This document shows positions 21,176 to 29,169 of a stretch of 64,000 nt of DNA, one piece after another. How positions within the stretch are numbered: position 1 is the stretch's first letter; every line of letters begins with the position of its first letter. A program made the position numbers and the translations under genes. A model generated the notes under the pieces. That model was not told the DNA's origin and made no database searches. It was given only the letters and a program-made list of their open reading frames with translations. Origin of the DNA: Methylobacterium sp. Leaf125. Lineage in GTDB: Bacteria; Pseudomonadota; Alphaproteobacteria; Rhizobiales; Beijerinckiaceae. Location of the stretch: the NCBI RefSeq assembly GCF_001423085.1, contig NZ_LMNU01000012.1, forward strand, positions 683,137-747,136, in the 5' to 3' direction.

Positions 21176-21764
21176 CGCGGTTGGTCCTGTAAGGCGTAGC
21201 GATGTGATCTACCGGTCTTCCATTAATGTATCCTTATTGCCCAAGACATCCACATCAGGTCGAGAAGCGTTCCGTGTCCTGCCTTGACGAGTCTTGGTGC
21301 AGCGCAACCGATCGAAACCTGGCCCGGCGCAATCACTGCTTGTTGTCTACCGTAGATCCGAGGTCGGAAAACTTCGCTCTTTCCTGAGCCTATAGCCTAA
21401 AGGCGGTCTTGACAGGACCCTTCCGTGACCGCCGAGGGACCGTTGCGCAGGCCGAGAGGCGCGTCCAGCCGGTATAAAAGCCGGCATGGAACAGGGTTGA
21501 GACCTGTGTCTACTTTTACACAATCCAACGATGCTGAGACTCGCCTGGGCGGTCGGGGACGCAGCTTCGCGCAGCCTCCAGCGAGGGCGGCAGGCACCAG
21601 TCTGGACCAAATCTGTTCAGTCGTTGAACCATCCCGAGGATCATGGCGCCGGGCAGAGCCCCACAATGCAGGGTGGCACCGGGGCAGGGGCGCAGGGCGA
21701 CCCGCGGCGCGTCGGATCCCGGTCGCTCGCCCGCGTTGGGAGACCGGTCGGAGCGAGCCGTGTC
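21176..21764. other. Intergenic region between chemoreceptor and histidine kinase
   Basis: These 589 bases contain no supported gene. The left edge should hold the chemoreceptor promoter; a TTATTGCCC/TTCCATTAATG AT-rich patch lies at about 21220-21245. The middle (21470-21530) has a mixed-composition stretch that I considered and rejected as a tRNA. Confidence 0.4.
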
Positions 21765-23978
21765 TCAGGCCGAACGGGACAGGGGCACTTCGCGCGGACC
21801 GATCAGATCCGCCTTGCGCTCCAATAAAGTCGGCGGCGGGACCGGAGCCTCGATGGTGCAGACGACACCCGTGGCCGCGAACAGCAGTTGAACCTCGCCA
21901 TCGAGTTCCCGGGCAAGGCTGCGCTCGATCAGGCGCGAGCCGAACCCGGTGCGGGTCGGCGCAACCACGGGGGGGCCGCCATCCTCGCTCCAGCGCAGGA
22001 TCAGGCGGATTTCCGCCTGGCGCTCCACCGACCAGGCGATCGTCACCGTGCCCCCCTCCTGCGAGAGCGCACCGTACTTCACCGCATTGGTGCCGAGTTC
22101 GTGCAGCGCCATGGCGATCGAGAGGGCCAGACGCGGCGGCAGCCGCAGGGCGGGACCGGAGACGACGAACCGGGAGCGCTGTCCCTCCGTCGCATCCAGC
22201 GGGGCGATGGCGTCGGCTACGACGTTTCCGAGTTCGGCGCCGTCCCAGCTCTCCCGGGTGAGGACGTTGTGGACCCGCGCCAGGGCCAGCAGGCGGGCCT
22301 CGAACGCGGCTCGCGCCGCGGTGGCCTCCGGCCCTTCGAGCCGGCGCAGGGACTGCCCCGCGATCGATTGCACGGTGGCCAGGGTGTTCTTCACCCGATG
22401 GTTCAATTCGTGGATCAGGAGTTGTTGGTGCTCGGCGGCGCGCTTGGCGTCGGTGATGTCGACGTTGCACCCGGTATAGCCGAGGAAATTGCCGGTATCG
22501 TCCGTCCGCGGCACCCCCTCGCAGCGCAGCCAGCGCACGACGCCGTCCTGGTCCACCACCCGGACGTCGGCCTGGAAGGGCAACCGGGCCACGAAGGCAT
22601 CGCGAAAGCGGGTCGCGAAGGCCTCGTAATCCTCGGCGAAGATGATCCGGCGCCAGTCCTCGCCGGCCAGCACGGCGGCCGTATGGAGGCCGAACATGTG
22701 GTCGAAATGCATGTTGGCGAAGCTGATCTGCGCGCTCTCGTCGGTCATCCAGATCAGGGCCGGCGCGGAATCGGCCATGTGGCGGAAGCGCGCTTCGCTC
22801 TCGCGCAGGGCACTCAGGCCCCGCTCGGTCTCCGCCAGTGCCCGGTCGCGCTCGTCGCTGCGCAGGCGCAGGCGCTGGGAGGCATCCGCGAGCACGTCCC
22901 CCAGGCGCCGGATCTCGTGGATCGGCGAGGTGATCCGCGGGATGACCTCGCCGCGCGCGAGGGCCGGCCCCGTTGCCGCGAGCCGGCGCAGGGGCTGCGA
23001 GACCCGCGACCACAGGTGCACCGCCAGGATGGACGAGGTCGCCAGCACGAGGAGGCCGAAGCCGCAGAAGGCCCAGATCCAGTTGCGCAGGCGCGCTTCC
23101 ACCAGGGCCTGTGGAATGATCGCGGCCGCCGTCCAGCCGGTGAGGCGGGAGCGTGCCTCGACGACCGTCACGGGCTTCATGCGACGATCCTTGCCTTCCC
23201 AGACATTCGGCGTCGCGGTCTGGTACTGACGCAGCGTCGCGAGGCGCTGCGAGCCGATCATGGCGTCCGGATCGGGCAGCCGCGCCAGGATGACCCCGTC
23301 CCGGTCGGAGAGGCCGGTGGTCCAACCCTCGACGGCTTCCCGGGCGACGAGGCTGTCCAGGCGGCTGATCGGGACCGTGAAGCTGAGGATGTGGGTGACG
23401 CCGCCCTCGCCGAACACCGGCACGGCGACCGCGTAGGTCGCGTCCGTCGGCTTCATGCCCTTGACGTACCCGGAGACCACGGCGCGCTGACTGCCCGAGG
23501 CGATCTCGCGATCGAACGGCAACGCGCTGCGCGGCAGCGGAGCCCGGCGCGGCACCGCCGTGTTCACGACCTGCTGTCCGTCCGGCCGCCGCAGGAGGAT
23601 GTCGAGGCCGACCGCGTCCCGCACGAGGCGCGCCTGAGCATCGAAATTGTCGAATTCGCCGTCCTTCAACCGCGGCGACGTGGCGAGGGTCTGCAGCACC
23701 GAGACGAGGCCCGCCGTATCGCGGTCGACGGAGAGAGCGATGCTGCGCACGTTCTCGCGGGCGTCCTGCTCGAAACGGGCCCGCTCCGTCCCGGCATAGC
23801 GCGCGAGGAGGATGGCCGTGAACAGCAGGCCCGGTCCGATCAGCGCGATCACCAGGGCGACCAGATAGACCTGGGTCGAGAACCCGCGCTGTCGAACCCG
23901 CGCGAAGGCGGAGACGAGCGACCTCGGCCCCCACCAGCGGCGCCCCGTCGTGGTCTCTCCCGGAGGCGGATTGCTCAT
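21765..23978 (-). CDS. Membrane sensor histidine kinase, HWE/HisKA_2 family with PAS domain
   Basis: The 737-residue kinase has a transmembrane helix at about 37-60, a periplasmic sensor of roughly 230 residues (double-CACHE-like), a second helix at about 301-322, a HAMP-like linker (325-375), and a PAS/PAC domain (about 393-511). The phosphoacceptor box is HELNHRVKN (523-531, His527), followed by an ATPase domain with ALHELGTNAVKYGAL and the W-x-E motif RWSEDGG. The HRVKN box and WxE mark the HWE/HisKA_2 group, typical of alphaproteobacterial light and general stress sensors. No receiver or output gene is adjacent, so it is an orphan kinase. The start overlaps the SelW-like stop by four bases. 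Confidence 0.92.
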   Translation of the reverse strand: MSNPPPGETTTGRRWWGPRSLVSAFARVRQRGFSTQVYLVALVIALIGPGLLFTAILLARYAGTERARFEQDARENVRSIALSVDRDTAGLVSVLQTLATSPRLKDGEFDNFDAQARLVRDAVGLDILLRRPDGQQVVNTAVPRRAPLPRSALPFDREIASGSQRAVVSGYVKGMKPTDATYAVAVPVFGEGGVTHILSFTVPISRLDSLVAREAVEGWTTGLSDRDGVILARLPDPDAMIGSQRLATLRQYQTATPNVWEGKDRRMKPVTVVEARSRLTGWTAAAIIPQALVEARLRNWIWAFCGFGLLVLATSSILAVHLWSRVSQPLRRLAATGPALARGEVIPRITSPIHEIRRLGDVLADASQRLRLRSDERDRALAETERGLSALRESEARFRHMADSAPALIWMTDESAQISFANMHFDHMFGLHTAAVLAGEDWRRIIFAEDYEAFATRFRDAFVARLPFQADVRVVDQDGVVRWLRCEGVPRTDDTGNFLGYTGCNVDITDAKRAAEHQQLLIHELNHRVKNTLATVQSIAGQSLRRLEGPEATAARAAFEARLLALARVHNVLTRESWDGAELGNVVADAIAPLDATEGQRSRFVVSGPALRLPPRLALSIAMALHELGTNAVKYGALSQEGGTVTIAWSVERQAEIRLILRWSEDGGPPVVAPTRTGFGSRLIERSLARELDGEVQLLFAATGVVCTIEAPVPPPTLLERKADLIGPREVPLSRSA

Positions 23979-24292
23979 GGGCGCGCGACGCCCGCGCGAT
24001 CGATATGTCCGAGGTCGCGATCCGGCGCGAGGTGATCCCGAACGCGCTGCTTCAGGACTTTGACGTCGGGAAAGCCGCCGTCGCGCGTCCGATCCCAGAT
24101 CAGGTGCGGTCCGCACAGGATCACGAACACGCCGCCGGTTCCGGGAACCAGCGCCACCTCGCCGAGGTCGTCCCGAAACGTGGAGAGGAGCTCCTGCGCC
24201 ATCCATCCCGCCCGCAGCAGCCACTGGCACTGCGTGCAGTAGGTGATCGAAACCCGCGGCTTCTCGGGCGATGGGCGGGGCGTTTCGTCCAT
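23975..24292 (-). CDS. SelT/SelW/SelH (Rdx) family redox protein
   Basis: The 105-residue protein begins MDETPRPSPEKPRVSITYCTQCQWLL after the chosen ATG. The CxxC motif (CTQC) at the end of the first beta strand and 'GGVFVILCGPHLIWDRTRDG' are the Rdx-fold signature (Cys in place of selenocysteine). Such small proteins form mixed disulfides with glutathione or thioredoxin; their bacterial role is undefined. An upstream in-frame start at 24349 gives a non-homologous extension. Its stop overlaps the histidine kinase ATG (ATGA), so the two are made together, hinting that the Rdx protein may supply a redox input. Confidence 0.88.
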   Translation of the reverse strand: MDETPRPSPEKPRVSITYCTQCQWLLRAGWMAQELLSTFRDDLGEVALVPGTGGVFVILCGPHLIWDRTRDGGFPDVKVLKQRVRDHLAPDRDLGHIDRAGVARP

Positions 24293-24508
24293 GGCGGGTA
24301 AAGCGACCGATCGCCCCCGGCTTGTCAACCGAAACGCACGCCGGGGCACCCCGAGGCGCCGGTCTCAGCAGGATTCGACCAAGATTTCTCGTCAACGGCC
24401 AAGTTTTTCCCTGTGCGTCTTTATCGCAGCGCCAGCGTGCCTATGTGTGATCACGTGCCGGTGAGGGACCCATCCTCGCGCGGCGCTCGGTTTGCAGGGA
24501 GTTCAAGC

Positions 24509-25147
24509 ATGCGTTCAGGTGTCGTCACCCCGACGACGGGTCCCGTCCGGGCCTGGCTCGGCAGGGTTCGGATCGCCGTCGCGGCTCTCGCCCTGGGCAC
24601 GACCCTGACCGGCTGCGGCGCGATCAACCGGGTTCCGACCCTGGAGGAGCGGGCCAAATCCTCCTGGAGCGAGGTGCAGAACCAGTACCAGCGCCGGGCC
24701 GACCTGATCCCGAACCTCGTGGAGACGGTGAAGGGCTACGCCCAACAGGAAAAGGACGTGCTGATCGGCGTCACCGAGGCGCGGGCCAAGGCCTCCAGCG
24801 TCAAGGTCGACGCCTCCACGGTGAGCGACCCGCAGAAATTCAAGGAATTCCAGGACGCCCAGAACCAGCTCTCCGGCGCCCTGGGTCGCCTGCTCGTGAC
24901 GGTGGAGCGTTACCCCGAGCTGAAGTCGAACCAGAACTTCCTCGCCCTGCAATCGCAGCTCGAGGGGACCGAGAACCGGATCGCCGTCGCGCGCCGCGAC
25001 TACATCGGCGCCGTCCAGGACTACAACACCGAGGTCCGGACCATTCCGGGACGCTGGATCGCCGCCTGGTTCTACCCCGAGGCAAAGCCGATGGAGACCT
25101 TCACGGCGACGCCCAGTTCCGAGCGCCCGCCGAACGTGAAGTTCTAG
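24509..25147 (+). CDS. LemA family protein
   Basis: The 212-residue protein has an N-terminal hydrophobic segment ending in LTGCG, so it may be a lipoprotein (Leu-Thr-Gly-Cys lipobox). The LemA core follows: 'WSEVQNQYQRRADLIPNLVE' then TVKGYAQQE, and 'RIAVARRDYIGAVQDYNTEV' and 'GRWIAAWFYPEAKPMETF'. It is a long antiparallel coiled-coil at the membrane; the biochemical role of the family is unknown. The ATG at 24509 has GGGAG upstream. It is followed after six bases by two TPM-domain genes, an arrangement common in many phyla. Confidence 0.92.
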   Translation: MRSGVVTPTTGPVRAWLGRVRIAVAALALGTTLTGCGAINRVPTLEERAKSSWSEVQNQYQRRADLIPNLVETVKGYAQQEKDVLIGVTEARAKASSVKVDASTVSDPQKFKEFQDAQNQLSGALGRLLVTVERYPELKSNQNFLALQSQLEGTENRIAVARRDYIGAVQDYNTEVRTIPGRWIAAWFYPEAKPMETFTATPSSERPPNVKF

Positions 25148-25153
25148 CCCACC

Positions 25154-25993
25154 ATGGATCGCCCGCGCTTGGGCCGTCCGCATTCGGGCCGTCCGCGCTC
25201 GGGCGGCGCCGGGACATCCGCCATCCGGTCGATCGCCACGCGGCTGATCCTCGGGCTCTGGCTCGTCGCGGCCACCAGCGGCCTCGCGCTCGCGCAGACC
25301 GGTGCCGCCGAACCGACCTTTCCCGCCCTGACCGGACGGGTGGTCGACGGCGCCGGCATCCTCAAGCCCGAAGACCGGACGGCCCTCGAGACCAAGCTCA
25401 AGGCGTACGAGGACAAGACCTCCGATCAGGTGGTGGTCGCCACGGTCCCGAGCCTGCAGGGCCGGACCGTGGAGGACTATGCCAACCGCCTGTTCCGCGC
25501 CTGGAAGCTCGGACAGGCCAAGACCAACAACGGGGCGCTGCTCCTCGTCGCCCCCAATGAACGCAAGGTCCGGATCGAAGTGGGCTACGGCCTCGAGGGC
25601 GCCCTGACCGATGCCCTCTCGAAGGTGATCATCACGACCGCGATCACGCCGCGCTTCAAGACGGGCGACTACGCCGGCGGCATCAATGCGGGCGTCGACG
25701 CCATGCTGTCGATCGTCGCGGGCGACGCCGAGGCGTGGCACCGCAAGGCGGAGGTGCGCAGCGACGAGGCCGATCCCGGACAGGTGGTGATCTTCATCGT
25801 GCTGTTCCTCGTCGTCCTGTTCGTCGTCTACCGGATGAACCGTGGGCGCCGGGGCGGGGGAGGCGGCTTCATCATCCTGCCGGGGCCATCCTCGGGTGGC
25901 TGGAGCGGCGGCGTTTCCGGCGGCTTCGACGGGGGCGGCTTCTCCGGCGGGGGTGGCTCGTCGGGTGGGGGAGGGGCCTCCGGTGACTGGTAA
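25154..25993 (+). CDS. TPM-domain membrane protein with Gly/Ser-rich tail (YgcG-like)
   Basis: The 279-residue protein has a signal or anchor helix (about 30-48), a TPM domain beginning 'LTGRVVDGAGILKPEDRTAL' with 'WKLGQAKTNNGALLLVAPNE' and 'VRIEVGYGLEGALTD', and a transmembrane helix near residue 220. The tail of about 45 residues is almost only Gly and Ser and ends GASGDW. TPM proteins of this layout are membrane-anchored with the domain outside; some homologues have phosphatase or membrane-protein quality roles. The N-terminal 20 residues come from a 15-bp tandem repeat, and no good ribosome site precedes the ATG, so the start is uncertain. Confidence 0.9.
   Translation: MDRPRLGRPHSGRPRSGGAGTSAIRSIATRLILGLWLVAATSGLALAQTGAAEPTFPALTGRVVDGAGILKPEDRTALETKLKAYEDKTSDQVVVATVPSLQGRTVEDYANRLFRAWKLGQAKTNNGALLLVAPNERKVRIEVGYGLEGALTDALSKVIITTAITPRFKTGDYAGGINAGVDAMLSIVAGDAEAWHRKAEVRSDEADPGQVVIFIVLFLVVLFVVYRMNRGRRGGGGGFIILPGPSSGGWSGGVSGGFDGGGFSGGGGSSGGGGASGDW
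25164..25208. repeat. 15-bp tandem repeat, about three units
   Basis: Units of the form CGC(G/A)(C/T)T(T/C)GGGC(C/G)G at 25164-25178, 25179-25193 and 25194-25208 encode the repeated Arg-(Leu/Ser)-Gly-Arg-Pro pattern at the start of the TPM protein. The unit is in frame. Confidence 0.65.
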
Positions 25994-26615
25994 GCAGCGT
26001 CCCTTCCTCGAGGAACCGGCGCGGACGCGGATCGCGGAGGCGATCCGCCGGGCCGAGACCGCGACGGCCGGCGAGATCGTCGTGCTGGTGGCGGCCCGCG
26101 CCGGGCTCTACCGCTCCGCGCCGCTGCTGCTGGCCCTGGCGGTCGGCCTCGTCCTGCCCTGGCCGCTGATCGCCCTGACGCCGTGGAGCGCGGCCTCGAT
26201 CGCGCTGGCGCAGGTCGCCGCGGTCCTGCTGGCGCTCCTGGCGGGGCTCCATCCCCGGATACGGATGGCCCTGGTGCCACGGGCGATCCGTCGCGACCGC
26301 GCCCACGAACAGGCCCTGCGCGAGTTCACCACCCGCGGCCTCAGCCGGACGGAAGGGCGGACCGGCGTTCTGATCTACGTCGCCCGGGCCGAAGGCCATG
26401 CCGAGATCGTCGCCGATCACGGCGTCGCCGCGCGCGTCCCGGCCTCCGCCTGGTCCGGCGCGATCGAGGGGCTCCTGGCTGCCCTGCGGCGTGGCGAGGC
26501 CGAGGCGGGCCTGACCGATGCCGTCGTGCAGGTCGGCTCCATCCTGGCCGGGCAGCTTCCGCCGGAAGCCAGGCCCGTCGACGCTCTGCCGAACCGCGTG
26601 ATTGAACTCGATTGA
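25983..26615 (+). CDS. Second TPM-domain membrane protein
   Basis: The 210-residue protein starts at a GTG that overlaps the end of the preceding TPM gene by 11 bases. It reads VTGKQRPFLEEPARTRIAEAI, then 'AETATAGEIVVLVAARAGLY', two hydrophobic segments (about residues 42-85), and 'RTEGRTGVLIYVARAEGHAE' followed by IVADHGVAA, matching the divergent TPM proteins encoded third in LemA operons. The TPM domain is interrupted by the membrane hairpin. It probably works with the two preceding products in one membrane complex; no catalytic function is shown. Confidence 0.85.
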   Translation: MTGKQRPFLEEPARTRIAEAIRRAETATAGEIVVLVAARAGLYRSAPLLLALAVGLVLPWPLIALTPWSAASIALAQVAAVLLALLAGLHPRIRMALVPRAIRRDRAHEQALREFTTRGLSRTEGRTGVLIYVARAEGHAEIVADHGVAARVPASAWSGAIEGLLAALRRGEAEAGLTDAVVQVGSILAGQLPPEARPVDALPNRVIELD

Positions 26616-26663
26616 CGATCGGGAGGCTGCACAACCCACGGTGAGAAAACGCCGGATGGGTGA

Positions 26664-26683
26664 TTCAATCCTGAATGATTGAA
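26664..26683. promoter_or_regulatory. Perfect 7-bp inverted repeat upstream of cstA
   Basis: TTCAATC and GATTGAA flank a six-base centre (CTGAAT), about 90 bases before the cstA start and 49 bases after the preceding stop. It has no T-run on either strand, so an operator is more likely than a terminator. No regulator is assigned. Confidence 0.45.
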
Positions 26684-26772
26684 ATCGCAGGCCCCTGGTC
26701 CTGCGGAAGAATTTGCGCGAGAAGAGCCCTTGACGACCTGCTACGAAGGACAGGTCGCTGGAGCGAGACGTC

Positions 26773-28839
26773 ATGAGTGCGGTAACGAAGCACGGGCCCT
26801 GGGCCCTCGTGGGAGCGTTGGGGGCGGCGGCCCTCGCCATCGTCGCGACGACGCGCGGAGAGACGGTCAACGCCCTTTGGGTCGTCGTGGCGGCCGTCTG
26901 CATCTACCTGATCGCCTATCGCTACTACTCGCTCTTCATCTCCTCCAAGGTCATGCGGCTCGACGACAGCCGCCCAACCCCGGCCCACGTCCACAACGAC
27001 GGGCTCGACTACGTCCCCACCAACCGCAACGTGCTGTTCGGCCACCACTTCGCCGCCATCGCCGGTGCCGGACCGCTGGTGGGCCCGGTGCTCGCGGCGC
27101 AGATGGGCTACCTGCCGGGCCTGCTCTGGATCCTGGCCGGCGTGGTGCTCGCCGGCGCCGTGCAGGACTTCATGGTCCTCTTCATCTCGATGCGCCGGGA
27201 CGGCCGCTCGCTGGGCGAACTGATCCGCGCGGAGCTCGGCACCATCCCAGGCGTCATCGCCCTGTTCGGCACCTTCATGATCATGGTCATCCTGCTGGCG
27301 GTGCTGGCGATGATCGTCGTGAAGGCCCTGGCCGAGAGCCCCTGGGGCACCTTCACGGTCGCGGCGACGATCCCGATCGCGATGCTGATGGGCCTCTACG
27401 CCCGCTACATCCGCCCCGGAAAGGTCGGCGAGGTCTCGATCATCGGCTTCGTGCTGCTGATGCTGGCCATCGTCTACGGCGGGAACGTCGCGGCGGACCC
27501 GTACTGGGGGCCCTTCTTCACCTATACCGGCACGCAGCTGTGCTGGCTGCTGATCGGCTACGGCTTCATCGCCTCGATCCTGCCGGTCTGGCTCCTGCTC
27601 GCCCCGCGCGACTACCTCTCGACCTTCCTCAAGATCGGCACGATCATCGGCCTGGCCCTGGGCATCGCCTACGTCGCCCCGCACATGCAGATGCCGGCCG
27701 TGACCAAGTTCGTCGACGGCACCGGACCGGTCTGGGCCGGATCGCTGTTCCCGTTCCTGTTCATCACCATCGCGTGCGGCGCGGTCTCGGGCTTCCACGC
27801 CCTGATCTCCTCGGGCACCACCCCGAAGCTCATCGACCGTGAGTCCGATGCCCGCTTCATCGGCTACGGCGGCATGCTCATGGAGAGCTTCGTGGCCGTG
27901 ATGGCGCTGGTCTCCGCCAGCGTGATCGAGCCTGGCATCTACTTCACCATGAACGCCCCGGCCGGCCTCGTCGGCACGACGCCGGAGACCGCGGCGGCCG
28001 CGGTGACGAAGCTCGATCCCGCCTTCGCCATCACGTCCGAGCAGATCGCGCAGACGGCCAAGGACGTCGGCGAGCACTCGATCATCTCCCGGGCCGGCGG
28101 CGCGCCGACCCTCGCGGTGGGCATGGCGCACATCATCTCCTCGGCCATCGGTGGCAAGACGATGATGGCGTTCTGGTACCACTTCGCCATCCTGTTCGAG
28201 GCGCTGTTCATCCTGACGGCGGTGGATGCCGGCACGCGCGCCGGGCGCTTCATGCTCCAGGACCTGCTCGGGCTCGTCTCGCCGCGGTTCAAGGACACCT
28301 CGGCCTGGGCACCCAGCATCCTGGCCACCGCCCTCTGCGTCGGCGCCTGGGGCTACTTCCTCTACCAGGGCGTCACCGATCCGCTCGGCGGCATCTACAC
28401 CCTGTGGCCGCTGTTCGGCATCTCCAACCAGATGCTGGCCGCCGTGGCCCTGACGCTCGCCACCGTGGTGATCTTCAAGATGAAGCGCGAGCGCTACGCC
28501 TTCGTCACGATCATCCCCACCGCTTGGCTCTGCCTCTGCACCCTCACGGCCGGCTGGCAGAAGATCTTCTCGGCCGACCCCAAGATCGGCTTCCTCTCCC
28601 ATGCCGATCGCTTCTCGGCCGCCATCGCGGAGAACAAGGTGCTGGCACCGGCCAAGACCATGGCCGACATGCACAAGATCGTCTTCAACGACCGGATCGA
28701 TGCGGCCCTCGCAGTTCTGTTCGTCGGCCTCGTGCTCGCCATCGCCGCCTTCGGCATCATGGCCTGCGTGAAGGCCTATCGGGCCGATCGCTGGACCGCC
28801 CTGGAGAGCGGCGGCCCGGCCGCCGTTCCCGCGGAGTAA
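26773..28839 (+). CDS. cstA: Carbon starvation protein CstA, peptide/pyruvate transporter family
   Basis: The 688-residue membrane protein has about sixteen hydrophobic segments and is full length for the family. Recognisable blocks are 'NRNVLFGHHFAAIAGAGPLV' with GPVLAAQMGYLPG, 'GAVQDFMVLFISMRRDGRSL', 'FHALISSGTTPKLI' and 'WPLFGISNQMLAAVALTLAT'. CstA-type proteins import pyruvate or peptides when carbon is limiting. The ATG follows GAGCGAGACGTC. It is followed after five bases by the small YbdD partner, the usual arrangement. Confidence 0.95.
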   Translation: MSAVTKHGPWALVGALGAAALAIVATTRGETVNALWVVVAAVCIYLIAYRYYSLFISSKVMRLDDSRPTPAHVHNDGLDYVPTNRNVLFGHHFAAIAGAGPLVGPVLAAQMGYLPGLLWILAGVVLAGAVQDFMVLFISMRRDGRSLGELIRAELGTIPGVIALFGTFMIMVILLAVLAMIVVKALAESPWGTFTVAATIPIAMLMGLYARYIRPGKVGEVSIIGFVLLMLAIVYGGNVAADPYWGPFFTYTGTQLCWLLIGYGFIASILPVWLLLAPRDYLSTFLKIGTIIGLALGIAYVAPHMQMPAVTKFVDGTGPVWAGSLFPFLFITIACGAVSGFHALISSGTTPKLIDRESDARFIGYGGMLMESFVAVMALVSASVIEPGIYFTMNAPAGLVGTTPETAAAAVTKLDPAFAITSEQIAQTAKDVGEHSIISRAGGAPTLAVGMAHIISSAIGGKTMMAFWYHFAILFEALFILTAVDAGTRAGRFMLQDLLGLVSPRFKDTSAWAPSILATALCVGAWGYFLYQGVTDPLGGIYTLWPLFGISNQMLAAVALTLATVVIFKMKRERYAFVTIIPTAWLCLCTLTAGWQKIFSADPKIGFLSHADRFSAAIAENKVLAPAKTMADMHKIVFNDRIDAALAVLFVGLVLAIAAFGIMACVKAYRADRWTALESGGPAAVPAE

Positions 28840-28844
28840 GTCCC

Positions 28845-29069
28845 ATGGCGCTGTCGTCGACCGAGTTGCGGGACCGTCTCAGGACCTTCTCGAAATGCGT
28901 CTGCGACGGCGCTCGCCTGATGGTGGGGCAGGGCGATTACGAGGCCTATGCCGCCCATATCCGGAAGACGCATGCGGACCAGGAGCCCATGAGCGAACGG
29001 GAGTTCTTCCGGAACCGGGAGAACGCCCGCTTCGGCGTCGGCAATCGCAGCGGCTTCCGCTGCTGCTGA
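28845..29069 (+). CDS. YbdD/YjiX family small protein
   Basis: The 74-residue protein contains 'GARLMVGQGDYEAYAAHIRK' and THADQEPMSEREFFRNRENARF, the complete signature of the YbdD/YjiX family (CstA partner). Genetic work on enterobacterial homologues shows that the small protein is needed for transport by the CstA-type partner. It is Cys-rich at the end (FRCC). The ATG at 28845 lies five bases after the cstA stop. Confidence 0.93.
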   Translation: MALSSTELRDRLRTFSKCVCDGARLMVGQGDYEAYAAHIRKTHADQEPMSEREFFRNRENARFGVGNRSGFRCC

Positions 29070-29169
29070 GCGCTGCCGCCTGCCCGTCTCGCGGGTGTTA
29101 ACCAGACGAGCGGACTCACGGGTGTGACCCTGGCAGTGCCGCCCGAAATCGGCTTAGCTTGCGCCTCCG

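Noticed and set aside
21470..21530. A tRNA-like stretch (GGTATAAAAGCC followed by GGGTTGAGACC)
   Set aside because: No acceptor stem, no anticodon arm and no GGTTCGAAT T-loop could be completed on either strand.
21397..23934. An 845-codon open frame on the reverse strand, overlapping the histidine kinase in another frame
   Set aside because: The Arg/Pro/Gly-rich sequence has no domain, whereas the kinase frame in the same DNA has complete PAS and HWE motifs.
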